A DNA stretch of 64,000 bases from Streptomyces sp. NBC_00490 (GCF_036013645.1 NZ_CP107869.1:7316001-7380000); one strand, 5' to 3'. Shown: positions 35,325-44,351, counted from the stretch's first letter. Program-made: numbers and translations. Notes: generated from the letters alone by a model not told the origin.

Positions 35325-35653
35325 GATCTGACTCCCCCTGAGGTGAACGAGCTAGGCGCTGCGGCCGTGACCCCCACATCGGCACTCCGGCGGCTCTGGT
35401 CCGTCCGGTGCCGTTCTCCTGTGGGCGCACGGCCTCTTGGAACGGCAACACACACTATGCGCTCGCTGTGGGGGACTCCCCACGGAACGGCAACGGTTCC
35501 GTCACGGCAAGGATCTTGAGGCAACCCGTAACCGGGCGAACCGTCCGGGGTTGGTAGCCGTGGGGGCCTGCTGTCTCTGTGCGGTCCCCTGTGCCCGTGG
35601 TGCGACGTCGGCTCGCCCCTGGGCGTGGGACGACGGCGGGAGGACAGCGAGAC
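35325..35653. other. Intergenic region between protease copy 2 and siderophore locus
   Basis: 329 bases with no supported gene. A hairpin GTGGGG-GACT-CCCCAC lies near 35468-35483. CACTATGC at 35453-35460 also occurs upstream of protease copy 1 (34010-34017) and may be a shared promoter part. I see no TTAGGTTAGGCTAACCTAA-type iron box. Confidence 0.5.
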
Positions 35654-37120
35654 GTGGCCGAGTCTTCGCACGGCGGGTGCGTGTCCGAGGGGGCTCCGCG
35701 CCGACAGTCGGCCCGCGAGTCGGCGGCGCGCACCTATGCGCGTGCCCTTCCGATCGTGCCCGTGCGGGCGCGCGGACTCACCATCGAGGGCGCGGACGGC
35801 CGCCGCTACCTGGACTGTCTCTCCGGCGCGGGGGCCCTCGCGCTCGGGCACAACCATCCCGTGGTGCTGGAGGCCATCCGCAAGGTCCTCGACTCGGGCG
35901 CACCCCTGCACGCTCTCGACCTGGCCACCCCCGTCGAGGACGCCTTCGTCGCCGAGCTGTTCCGCACCCTGCCGGCCGGTCTCGCCGACCACGCGCGCGT
36001 GCAGTTCTGCGGACCGGGCGGCACGGACGCGGTGGCGGCCGCCTTCAAGCTCGTGCGGGCGGCAACCGGGCGCACCGGCATGCTGGCCTTCGCCGGCGCC
36101 CACCACGGCATGACCACCTCGGCATGCGCCACCTCCGAGGAGGCGGCCGGCGTCCGGGTCACGCGGCTGCCCTATCCGCAGGACTACCGCTGCCCGTTCG
36201 GCGTCGGCGGCACTCGCGGCGCCGAACTCGCCGCCAGCTGGACCGAGTCGCTCCTCGACGACGCCGCGTCGGGTGCTCCGAGACCTGCCGGGCTGATCGT
36301 CGAAGCAGTGCAGAGCGAGGGCGGCGTCATCCCCGCGCCGGATACCTGGATGCGGCGCATGCGGCAGATCACGGCGGCCCGATCCATCCCCCTGATCGCC
36401 GACGAGGTCCACACGGGAGTCGGTCGCACCGGCGCCTTCTGGGCGGTGGAGCACAGCGGGATCACCCCCGACGTGATGATCCTCTCCAAGGCCATCGGGG
36501 GCAGCCTGCCGCTGTCCGTCCTGGTGTACCGCGACGACCTCGGCCGCTGCGACCGCGGCGCTCCCGCCGACACCTTCCGCGGCAACCAACTCGCCCTGGC
36601 CGCGGGCACCGCGACCCTCACGTACGTCCGCGAGAACGGCCTCGCCGAGCGCGCGTCGGTACTGGGGGCGCGGATGCTGTGCCGACTCAGGGATCTGGGG
36701 CAGCGCCTTTCGTGTGTGGGGGAGGTGCGGGGAAGGGGGCTGATGCTCGGGGTCGAGCTGGTGGATCCCGAGACGGGACTTCGGCATGCTGAGGCTGAAG
36801 CCGGCCGGAGCGGGTCTGCCGAGACTCCGGCCACCGATTCCCGCCCTGCCGCTCCCGAACTCGCCGCCGCGGTCCAGCGGGAGTGTCTGCGGCGCGGCCT
36901 CATCGTCGAACTCGGCGGCCGCCACGCGAGCGTCGTACGCCTCCTCCCACCCCTGACCATCAGCGAGGAGCAGGCGGACGCGGTGCTCGATCGGCTGTCC
37001 GACGCGCTGGGGGCGGTGGCGCGCGGCCACACCTCTCACGGCCAGACAAGCCCATCGGGTCACGCACACCACCGTCACGGCGATCGCCCCGCACGCATGG
37101 GCCAGCCCGCCGGCCGATGA
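35654..37120 (+). CDS. Diaminobutyrate-2-oxoglutarate-type aminotransferase (siderophore locus)
   Basis: A 488-residue class III PLP aminotransferase from GTG 35654 (GGAGGAC upstream). It would make L-2,4-diaminobutyrate from aspartate semialdehyde, as in rhizobactin and ectoine pathways. The PLP site has GPGGTDAVAAAFKLVR and FAGAHHGMTTSACAT, DEVHTGVGRTGAFWAVE before the Schiff-base Lys in MILSKAIGG, then FRGNQLALAAGTATL. After about residue 450 the tail is Gly/His/Arg-rich and unlike the family. The next gene is in the same frame, 189 bases downstream. Confidence 0.85.
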   Translation: MAESSHGGCVSEGAPRRQSARESAARTYARALPIVPVRARGLTIEGADGRRYLDCLSGAGALALGHNHPVVLEAIRKVLDSGAPLHALDLATPVEDAFVAELFRTLPAGLADHARVQFCGPGGTDAVAAAFKLVRAATGRTGMLAFAGAHHGMTTSACATSEEAAGVRVTRLPYPQDYRCPFGVGGTRGAELAASWTESLLDDAASGAPRPAGLIVEAVQSEGGVIPAPDTWMRRMRQITAARSIPLIADEVHTGVGRTGAFWAVEHSGITPDVMILSKAIGGSLPLSVLVYRDDLGRCDRGAPADTFRGNQLALAAGTATLTYVRENGLAERASVLGARMLCRLRDLGQRLSCVGEVRGRGLMLGVELVDPETGLRHAEAEAGRSGSAETPATDSRPAAPELAAAVQRECLRRGLIVELGGRHASVVRLLPPLTISEEQADAVLDRLSDALGAVARGHTSHGQTSPSGHAHHRHGDRPARMGQPAGR

Positions 37121-37309
37121 CACGGATCGCGCGAACGCCCACACGCGCGCGACCTGGACCGACCCCGACCCACTGCTCCAGCTCCGGAAAGACATCGCAC
37201 CCCCACTCGACTCACCACCGACCAAGACGCCACAGGCCGACGCACTCCCACACCCCGACATGACCCCGGCCCGCTCGCACGACCCAGAACCCGCTCACGA
37301 GGAACAGCC
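37121..37309 (+). other. Spacer with open frame ending on synthetase start
   Basis: No start codon supports a gene here. One frame (+1 to the aminotransferase) is open from about 37020 and stops at TGA 37311-37313, overlapping the TTG start at 37310 as TTGA, with coding-like segments such as ATWTDPDPLLQLRKDIAPPL. It could be the true aminotransferase end after a frameshift. Confidence 0.3.
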
Positions 37310-39469
37310 TTGAACAGCACCTCCGCACCCGACGGCCCGGTCCGCACACCCACCCGAGGCCCCTCCGTCACGGAGACTTCCCGGCAGCCCGAGCCCGAGC
37401 CCGGACCGACGGCCGTCGCGGCCCCCCGCCCGCAGGAACGGGTGCCGGAACAGGGACGACGGAGTCCTCAGGAAGCGAAGACCTCCAGCCGGGGCGACGG
37501 ACCAGGTCAGGAGCGGGTTCCGGGACAGCTCCCCGGCCAGGACGGGACCCCCGCGCCGGGAAACCGTCAGAGCGTCGACCGGCCGCGGGGCACCCCTGCG
37601 GACCCCCTGGACCATCCCGACCCGCACACCGCGGCCCAGGCCGCAGCCGTGGAGAACCTCCTCCGCTGCTGGGTGCGCGAGGCCGACCTCCCCGCCCCCG
37701 CCGACGGCACCCTCCGCATCCCTCTGCCCGCCAGCGGCACCGCTCTGCTGGCCCCCGTCCACTACTGGTCCCCGACGGGCTGGCACCGCTTCGGCCCTCC
37801 CCGTCTGGCTGACGTTCCCCCACAGGCCCCGCCCGTAGACGCCGTCATGGTCACCGCACTGCTCACCAGGGAGAGGTCGGACGGAAGCCCCGACGCCCGG
37901 CCCCTGACCGCGGTCTCCAGCCCGGCCACCGACGCCGAGCCGGCCGCCGTCCCTGCCCCGGTCGGCCAAGCCGCCTTCCCACTCCTGGACGCCACCGCCG
38001 GCAACGACCTCGCCGCACGCGTAGCCGACTCCGTGCGCCGCACCGCCACGTTCATCGACGAGCGCAGAAGGCATCCCGCCGACGAATCCGACCTCTTCCT
38101 AGCCGCCGAACAGGCATTGGTGCTCGGACACCCCCTGCACCCCGCTCCGAAGAGCCGCGAGGGTCTCTCCGAGGTCGAAGCACCCCTCTACTCACCTGAG
38201 TTGCGCGGTTCCTTCCCCCTCCACTGGATCGCCGTCGCTCCTTCCGTCCTCGCCACCGACTCGGCCTGGACCGAGCGCGGCCGCCCCATCCCGGCGGCAC
38301 ACCTCACAGCACGCCTCGCCGAAACCGGCCTGCCCCTGCCCGACGGATACGCCGCCCTGCCGCTCCACCCCTGGCAGTTGCGGGAAGTCCGGCACCATCC
38401 CGCGACCGCGGCCCTGCTCGACGCCGGACTGCTCAGGGATCTCGGAGCACACGGCTCCGCGTGGCACGCCACCTCGTCCGTCCGGACCGTGTATCGCTCC
38501 GGTGCCCCCGCCATGCTCAAGCTCTCGTTGGGACTGCGCATCACCAACTCCCGCCGCGAAAATCTCCGTAAGGAACTCCACCGAGGCGTCGAGGTCCACC
38601 GCCTTCTGCGCAGTGGGCTCGTCGAGCACTGGCAAGCCGTTCATCCTGGCTTCGACATCGTCCGCGACCCGGCCTGGCTGGCCGTGGACGGACCGGACGG
38701 CCAACCCGTGCCGGGACTCGACGTGATGATCCGGCACAACCCCTTCCGCCCCACGGACGACGTCTCCTGCGTCGCCGGGCTCGTCTCGCCCAGGCCCTTC
38801 CCCTGGCCGGACACCACGACAGGCGGTGGGACGGCCCACCCGCCGGCCACGCGGTCCCGTCTCGCCGACGTCGTCACGCGCCTCGCGTGCCGGACCGGTC
38901 GACCGCCGGGTGCCGTCGCCGCCGAGTGGTTCCTGCGCTATCTGGAGCAGGTCGTCCGTCCGGTGCTGTGGTTCGACGCGGAGGCCGGCATCGCCCTGGA
39001 GGCGCATCAGCAGAACACGCTGGTCCACCTGGACGGCGACGGTTGGCCCGTGGGAGGCCGTTACCGGGACAACCAGGGCTACTACTTCCGAGCCTCCCGA
39101 CGTGCGGAACTCGACGCCAGGCTCCCCGGAACCGGCGAGCACAGCGACACATTCGTCTCCGACGAGGTCACCGACGAACGCTTCGCGTACTACCTCGGCA
39201 TCAACAACGTCCTCGGTCTCATCGGTGCGTTCGGCTCCCAGCGCCTCGCCGACGAACGGCTGCTGCTCGCCGCCTTCCGCCGTTTCCTGAGCGAGATCGC
39301 CTCCGGACCCTCCCGGCTGCGCACCTCACTGCCCGCCCGCCTGCTCGACTCACCCGTTCTTCGTTGCAAGGCCAACCTCCTGACCCGACTGCATGGCCTC
39401 GACGAACTCGTCGGCCCGGTCGACACCCAGTCCGTGTACGTCACCATCGCCAACCCCCTGCATTCGTGA
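37310..39469 (+). CDS. IucA/IucC-family NRPS-independent siderophore synthetase
   Basis: A 719-residue synthetase starting at TTG 37310 (GAGGAA upstream). It condenses a carboxylate such as citrate or succinate with an amine or hydroxamate using ATP. Family marks: LGHPLHPAPKSREGLS (H-P-x-H-P-x-x-K), TSSVRTVY, LKLSLGLRITNSRREN, ALEAHQQNTLVHLDGDG and RDNQGYYF. A FhuF-like C-terminal region follows. The first 120 residues or so are low-complexity Pro/Arg/Gly/Gln and have no counterpart in the family. It lies between an aminotransferase and an acetyltransferase; the product is unknown. Confidence 0.92.
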   Translation: MNSTSAPDGPVRTPTRGPSVTETSRQPEPEPGPTAVAAPRPQERVPEQGRRSPQEAKTSSRGDGPGQERVPGQLPGQDGTPAPGNRQSVDRPRGTPADPLDHPDPHTAAQAAAVENLLRCWVREADLPAPADGTLRIPLPASGTALLAPVHYWSPTGWHRFGPPRLADVPPQAPPVDAVMVTALLTRERSDGSPDARPLTAVSSPATDAEPAAVPAPVGQAAFPLLDATAGNDLAARVADSVRRTATFIDERRRHPADESDLFLAAEQALVLGHPLHPAPKSREGLSEVEAPLYSPELRGSFPLHWIAVAPSVLATDSAWTERGRPIPAAHLTARLAETGLPLPDGYAALPLHPWQLREVRHHPATAALLDAGLLRDLGAHGSAWHATSSVRTVYRSGAPAMLKLSLGLRITNSRRENLRKELHRGVEVHRLLRSGLVEHWQAVHPGFDIVRDPAWLAVDGPDGQPVPGLDVMIRHNPFRPTDDVSCVAGLVSPRPFPWPDTTTGGGTAHPPATRSRLADVVTRLACRTGRPPGAVAAEWFLRYLEQVVRPVLWFDAEAGIALEAHQQNTLVHLDGDGWPVGGRYRDNQGYYFRASRRAELDARLPGTGEHSDTFVSDEVTDERFAYYLGINNVLGLIGAFGSQRLADERLLLAAFRRFLSEIASGPSRLRTSLPARLLDSPVLRCKANLLTRLHGLDELVGPVDTQSVYVTIANPLHS

Positions 39470-39536
39470 TCACCCCCGTGTATCGCCTCATCGCCGGCGC
39501 TCCGTCGCCCGTGATCACCGTCAACCCCCTTCATTC
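39440..39536 (+). repeat. Duplicated synthetase C-terminus (NPLHS)
   Basis: The end of the synthetase (encoding VTIANPLHS, stop at 39467-39469) is repeated imperfectly 71-73 bases later (39513-39536, reading VITVNPLHS). CAACCCCCT-x-CATTC is shared exactly apart from one base. Confidence 0.55.
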
Positions 39537-39579
39537 CCGAGGAACATGCCCCGACCCGTCTCCTGAGAGGAGCGTCGCC

Positions 39580-40455
39580 GTGCCTTCCACCGACGCGAGT
39601 GCCGACGCCGGTACCGCCCCCGGCACCGATGCCGCAACCTGCACCAACCCCGGCCCGGCCGACCGTCGCACCGCCTTCGGAGCCGGCCCGGGCATCGCCG
39701 ATGCCGGTCCCGTCCGGGGTATCGACGCCGATCCAGCGTGGGGATCCGACAGCGAGGACACTCTCGAACTGCGCCTGCCCGACGAATTCCTCGCGCTCAT
39801 CGCGAACGAAGCCTCCGACAGCGGCGAGGATCGACGAGGCGAGCACGGCACGGCAGGGCCCGGATCGGCCACCCGGGCATGTGCCGACCTCCTCGACAGC
39901 GTCACCGACTGGGGATCCGTGGACACGCCCGTGGGGATGTTCCACCTCGTCCCTGTCCAGGGCGAGCAGGACCTCGCGCTCATCAGCCGCTGGATGAACG
40001 ACCCCACCGTCGCGGAGTTCTGGCAACTGTCCGGCCCCCGGAACCTGGCCGCGGACCATGTGCACGCCCAACTCGCCGGAGACGGCCGAAGCGTCCCCTG
40101 CCTAGGCGTCCTGGACGGCACGCCGATGAGCTACTGGGAGATCTACCGGGCAGACCTCGATCCCTTGGCCCGCCACTACCCCGCCCGACCTCACGACACG
40201 GGTATCCACCTCCTCATCGGCTCGGTCACGGACCGCGGACGAGGTCTCGGCAGCGCACTGCTCAGAGCTGTCGCCGACCTCGTGCTCGACAAGCGCCCCG
40301 CCTGTGCCCGTGTCATCGCCGAACCCGCCATGCGAAACACCCCTTCTGTCTCCGCTTTCCTGAGCGCCGGCTTCCGGTTCTCCGCCGAGGTCGACCTGCC
40401 CGACAAACGAGCCGCCCTCATGGTCCGAGACCGATGCCTGCGCGATCTGATGTGA
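39580..40455 (+). CDS. GNAT acetyltransferase of siderophore type (IucB/RhbD-like)
   Basis: A 291-residue protein from GTG 39580 after GAGAGGAG. The first 110 residues or so are low-complexity Ala/Gly/Asp. The C-terminal 175 are an Acetyltransf_8 domain: FHLVPVQGEQDLALISRWMN, ISRWMNDPTVAEFWQLSG, YWEIYRADLDPLARHYPARP and GRGLGSALLRAVADLVLD (acetyl-CoA loop). These acylate the N-hydroxy amine of hydroxamate siderophores. No N-hydroxylase is present locally. Confidence 0.86.
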   Translation: MPSTDASADAGTAPGTDAATCTNPGPADRRTAFGAGPGIADAGPVRGIDADPAWGSDSEDTLELRLPDEFLALIANEASDSGEDRRGEHGTAGPGSATRACADLLDSVTDWGSVDTPVGMFHLVPVQGEQDLALISRWMNDPTVAEFWQLSGPRNLAADHVHAQLAGDGRSVPCLGVLDGTPMSYWEIYRADLDPLARHYPARPHDTGIHLLIGSVTDRGRGLGSALLRAVADLVLDKRPACARVIAEPAMRNTPSVSAFLSAGFRFSAEVDLPDKRAALMVRDRCLRDLM

Positions 40456-40959
40456 CACAACGTCGCGACAGTGTCACTTTTGGTACACCGCTCGTCCCGG
40501 CTCGGTTCCCACTCGCCTCGCACCTTTTTTCAGGCCGGAGTGACATCGCCGTGCAGGGCGGGTGCGGGCCCCCGACCGGACCTCCTGGGCCAGTACTGAC
40601 CGCCCGCGTGCCTTCGACCGACACCCCTCGACCGGTCGGCACCCGGCAAGTCCCTGGTCAGCCAGTCCGTGCTCAGCAGGTCCGCGCCAGACCCGGTCGG
40701 CATCTGAGTGTCCGACGGGCCCGCACACCGCAGACCGATCCCGTCCGGAATTGACCGATCCGGACCGAGCCCGACGCACTCGTCTCGCATCTGAACCGAT
40801 CCCACCTCCGCACAGACCGAAACCGACCCTGAATCGCCCAATCCCGACCTCAAGCGAACCCATCCGATCCCCAGCCCCTCCCGTACCCGGCCTTGATCCC
40901 GCCCCTCGTCCCCCCTTGGCCTCTCGTTTGTCAGTGGTGGGCCGTAGGGTTGTCGCGCT
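40456..40959. other. Gene-free region before DinG-type helicase
   Basis: 504 bases with C-rich strand composition and scattered GACCGAT/CCGACC motifs. No ORF with a convincing start, ribosome site or coding bias is seen on either strand. No SOS box precedes the helicase. Confidence 0.6.
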
Positions 40960-42936
40960 ATGACGAAGCCCTCACTCCCCGAACTCCTGCATGCCGCCGT
41001 CGCCGCCGTCGGCGGCACGGAGCGCCCAGGTCAGGTGACCATGGCCGAAGCCGTCGCGGAGGCGATCGACGACGGCTCCCATCTGCTGGTGCAGGCCGGC
41101 ACCGGCACCGGAAAGTCGCTGGGCTACCTCGTGCCCGCGCTCGCGCACGGGGAGAGAGTCGTCGTGGCCACCGCCACCCTGGCCCTGCAGCGCCAGCTCG
41201 TGGAACGGGACCTCCCGCGCACGGTCGACGCGCTGCACCCTCAGCTCCGCCGCCGCCCGGAGTTCGCCATGCTCAAGGGCAGGTCGAACTACCTGTGTCT
41301 GCACCGCCTCCACGAGGGCGTCCCTCAGGAGGAGGAAGAGGGCCTCTTCGACCAGTTCGAGGCGGCGGCGCCCACCAGCAAGCTGGGCCAGGACCTGCTG
41401 CGGCTTCGCGACTGGTCGGACGAGACGGAGAACGGCGACCGCGACGACCTCACTCCGGGCGTCTCCGACCGGGCCTGGGCCCAGGTGTCGGTGTCGTCCC
41501 GGGAGTGCCTGGGTGCCACGAAGTGCGCGTACGGCGCGGAGTGCTTCGCCGAGATGGCCCGTGAGCGCGCCAAGCTCGCCGACGTCGTCGTCACCAACCA
41601 CGCGCTCCTCGCCATCGACGCCATCGAGGGTGCCCCGGTGCTGCCGCAGCACGAGGTACTGATCGTCGACGAGGCACACGAACTGGTCTCCCGGGTCACC
41701 GGAGTCGCCACCGGCGAGCTCACCCCCGGGCAGGTCAACCGCGCGGTGCGCCGGGCGGCGAGGCTCGTCAACGAGAAGGCCGCCGACCAGCTCCAGACCG
41801 CCGCGGAGGGCTTCGAGCGGCTGATGGAACTCGCGCTGCCGGGCCGCCTGGAGGAGATCCCGGAAGACCTCGGCTACGCCCTCATGGCGCTGCGCGATGC
41901 CGCCCGCACAGTCATCTCCGCCATCGGCGCCACCCGCGACAAGTCCGTCCAGGACGAGGACTCCGTACGCAAGCAGGCTCTGGCCTCTGTCGAGAGCGTG
42001 CACGACGTGGCGGAGCGGATCACCAACGGCTCCGAGTGGGACGTCGTCTGGTACGAGCAGCACGACCGCTTCGGCGCCTCCCTTCGTGTGGCCCCCATGT
42101 CCGTGTCGGGCCTGCTGAGGGAGAAGCTATTCGCGGACCGCTCCGTCGTCCTGACGTCGGCGACCCTGAAGCTGGGCGGCGACTTCAACGGCGTCGGCGC
42201 GTCCCTGGGACTGTCCCCCGAGGGCCTCGAAGGAGACGACCTCCCGCAGTGGAAGGGCGTCGACGTCGGCTCGCCCTTCGACTACCCGAAGCAGGGCATC
42301 CTCTATGTCGCCAAGCACCTGTCGCGCCCCGCGCGGGACGGCGACCGCGCGGACATGCTCGACGAGCTCACGGAACTGATCCAGGCGGCCGGCGGTCGCA
42401 CCCTGGGCCTGTTCTCCTCGATGCGGGCCGCCCAGCTCGCCGCCGAGGAACTGCGCTCCCGTATCCCCGAGTTCCCGATCCTCCTCCAGGGCGAGGAGAC
42501 CCTCGGTGAGCTGATCAAGAACTTCGCGGCAGACCCGAAGACATGCCTGTTCGGCACGCTGTCGCTCTGGCAGGGCGTCGACGTGCCCGGCCCCAGCTGC
42601 CAGCTGGTCGTCATGGACAAGATCCCCTTCCCGCGCCCCGACGACCCGCTCATGAGCGCCCGGCAGAAAGCGGTGGAGGACGCGGGCGGCAACGGCTTCA
42701 TGGCGGTCGCCGCCACGCACGCGGCGCTGCTCATGGCCCAGGGCGCCGGCCGTCTCGTGCGGGCGTCGGGGGACCGGGGTGTGGTCGCCGTACTGGATCA
42801 GCGGCTCGCCACCGCCCGATACGGGAGCTACCTCAAGGCGTCGCTGCCCGACTTCTGGTACACGACGGACCGTAACCAGGTCCGGAAGTCGCTGGCTTCG
42901 ATCGACGCGACGGCGAAGTCGGCGGAAGCGGAGTAG
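40960..42936 (+). CDS. DinG-type ATP-dependent DNA helicase (XPD-like)
   Basis: A 658-residue superfamily 2 helicase, 5'-3' polarity by family. Walker A AGTGTGKS is at residues 46-53; the iron-sulfur region has Cys in SSRECLGATKCAYGAECFAE plus NYLCLH, four in all; Walker B IVDEAHEL; motif VI QGAGRLVRASGDRG. It resolves unusual DNA structures such as R-loops or G4. ATG 40960 begins MTKPSLPELLHAAVAA. Unlike E. coli dinG it shows no visible LexA box. Convergent with lexA. Confidence 0.9.
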   Translation: MTKPSLPELLHAAVAAVGGTERPGQVTMAEAVAEAIDDGSHLLVQAGTGTGKSLGYLVPALAHGERVVVATATLALQRQLVERDLPRTVDALHPQLRRRPEFAMLKGRSNYLCLHRLHEGVPQEEEEGLFDQFEAAAPTSKLGQDLLRLRDWSDETENGDRDDLTPGVSDRAWAQVSVSSRECLGATKCAYGAECFAEMARERAKLADVVVTNHALLAIDAIEGAPVLPQHEVLIVDEAHELVSRVTGVATGELTPGQVNRAVRRAARLVNEKAADQLQTAAEGFERLMELALPGRLEEIPEDLGYALMALRDAARTVISAIGATRDKSVQDEDSVRKQALASVESVHDVAERITNGSEWDVVWYEQHDRFGASLRVAPMSVSGLLREKLFADRSVVLTSATLKLGGDFNGVGASLGLSPEGLEGDDLPQWKGVDVGSPFDYPKQGILYVAKHLSRPARDGDRADMLDELTELIQAAGGRTLGLFSSMRAAQLAAEELRSRIPEFPILLQGEETLGELIKNFAADPKTCLFGTLSLWQGVDVPGPSCQLVVMDKIPFPRPDDPLMSARQKAVEDAGGNGFMAVAATHAALLMAQGAGRLVRASGDRGVVAVLDQRLATARYGSYLKASLPDFWYTTDRNQVRKSLASIDATAKSAEAE

Positions 42937-43038
42937 GAGTGCGGGGTGGGCTGACCGTCGCTGGTCAGGCCGCCCCACACCCCACGCCCGGCGATGGCGT
43001 CGGTCGCCTGAACCGCCGTAAGGCGTCCGCACAGCACT

Positions 43039-43104
43039 GGGCCCCGGAACCGGCGCAGAGGTCCCGGGGCCCGGTCAGAAGGCGGACCATCGAAGTGGTC
43101 CGCC
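43039..43104. terminator. Paired hairpins between helicase and lexA stops
   Basis: Two inverted repeats: 43039-43051 with 43060-43072 (13 bp, one mismatch) and 43081-43089 with 43096-43104 (GGCGGACCA / TGGTCCGCC, perfect, loop TCGAAG). They lie between convergent stops at 42936 and 43116 and can serve both genes. Confidence 0.65.
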
Positions 43105-43115
43105 CGCCGCGGCCG

Positions 43116-43895
43116 TCACACGCGGCGCAGCACTGCCACCACCTTGCCGAGGATGGTCGCGTCGTCGCCGGGGATCGGCTCGTAGGCGGCGTTGTGCGGG
43201 AGCAGCCAGACGTGGCCGTCCTCGCGCTTGAAGCGCTTGACGGTGGCCTCGCCGTCGAGCATCGCGGCCACGATGTCGCCGTTCTCGGCGACGGGCTGAC
43301 GGCGGACCGTGACCCAGTCGCCGTCGCAGATGGCGGCCTCGATCATGGAGTCGCCGACGACCTTCAGGACGAACAACTCGCCGTCACCGACGAGCTGTCG
43401 TGGAAGCGGGAACACATCCTCGACGGACTCCTCCGCGAGGATCGGTCCGCCAGCGGCGATACGGCCGACCAGCGGGACGTAGGACGCGGCGGGCTTGCCG
43501 GCGGTGTCCGTGGGCTGGGCGGAGGCGGCCTGGTCCGAGCCCCGCACCTCGTATGCGCGCGGGCGGTGCGGGTCGCGCCGCAGGAAGCCCTTGCGTTCCA
43601 GTGCCATGAGCTGGTGTGCGACCGAGGAGGTGCTGGAGAGGCCGACGGCCTGTCCGATCTCCCTCATCGACGGCGGGTAGCCGCGCCGCTGCACGGAGTC
43701 CCTGATGACCTCGATCACCCGGCGCTGCCTGTCGGTGAGCCCCGAGCTGTCCGCCCGGATGCCTGGCGGTCGGCCCGGCAGGGAGCGCTTGTGCCCCTCG
43801 GGATTCGTGGCTTCGTTCATCGCATGCACCGGCTCGAGTCGGCCCTGGGAGCGGTCCTGGGCAGTGATGGTGGCACTGTCTGCGGTGGTGGTCAC
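43116..43895 (-). CDS. lexA: SOS repressor LexA
   Basis: A 259-residue repressor from GTG 43895 (GAGAGGGG upstream). The N-terminal winged helix is about 52-115 ([40 protein letters not shown]). The cleavage site is A148-G149 (GRIAAGG), the catalytic dyad S183 ([10 protein letters not shown]) and K220 (EATVKRF). A 50-residue N-terminal extension is typical of streptomycetes; ATG 43820 is an alternative start. RecA filaments trigger self-cleavage. A LexA box lies 60 bases upstream, so it is autoregulated. Confidence 0.97.
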   Translation of the reverse strand: MTTTADSATITAQDRSQGRLEPVHAMNEATNPEGHKRSLPGRPPGIRADSSGLTDRQRRVIEVIRDSVQRRGYPPSMREIGQAVGLSSTSSVAHQLMALERKGFLRRDPHRPRAYEVRGSDQAASAQPTDTAGKPAASYVPLVGRIAAGGPILAEESVEDVFPLPRQLVGDGELFVLKVVGDSMIEAAICDGDWVTVRRQPVAENGDIVAAMLDGEATVKRFKREDGHVWLLPHNAAYEPIPGDDATILGKVVAVLRRV

Positions 43896-43954
43896 GTCGG
43901 CCCCTCTCGATGGTCTCCCTGCTGGACAACGGTAGTTGCTTTCGAAAGGTTGCG

Positions 43955-43970
43955 CCAAACACACGTTCGA
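43955..43970 (-). promoter_or_regulatory. LexA (SOS) box of lexA
   Basis: On the minus strand it reads TCGAACGTGTGTTTGG, close to the actinobacterial TCGAAC-N4-GTTCGA consensus (right half GTTTGG). It lies 60 bases upstream of GTG 43895. Confidence 0.8.
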
Positions 43971-44304
43971 GTGAAAAATCGCGGATTGCCTGCCGCGATC
44001 ATGTGTCTGGGTGTATGGCTAACGTGATGTCCAGCGGACAAAAGGGCCCTTTGTTGTACTCTTCACCGCCGAGGTGGGGACCTCATGGGCTGGTGCCCCA
44101 GTCTGCCATCCAGTGCTCCGGCGGCAGGGCCCCGGCCCTCATCTGCGCGGGAGCCCCACGTCCCCTCCGTGCGGTGCCCACGGTATCTCCGCATGCGCCG
44201 CAGCGGTACGCCTGTGCATGAGCGTCCCCGGCGTGGCGGCGTTGTCGCGCGGCACATGCCAATACGGGAGCGACACGCGCGTACGGCGTGTTTATGGAGC
44301 CGAT

Positions 44305-44320
44305 CCCTACATCTAGTGCT
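44305..44320 (+). promoter_or_regulatory. Candidate NrdR box 1
   Basis: CCCTACATCTAGTGCT resembles the ACACWATATWTWGTGT NrdR box. It begins exactly 31 bp before a second, weaker candidate, the three-helical-turn spacing of known NrdR box pairs. Confidence 0.5.
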
Positions 44321-44335
44321 TGGATTGCTACAGCA

Positions 44336-44351
44336 GCCCAGAAGTTGTGGT
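44336..44351 (+). promoter_or_regulatory. Candidate NrdR box 2
   Basis: GCCCAGAAGTTGTGGT, a weaker match with a conserved right half (TTGTGG), 31 bp from box 1. Confidence 0.35.

Noticed and set aside
35325..35653. IdeR/DmdR iron box in front of the siderophore locus
   Set aside because: No TTAGGTTAGGCTAACCTAA-like sequence found on reading both strands.
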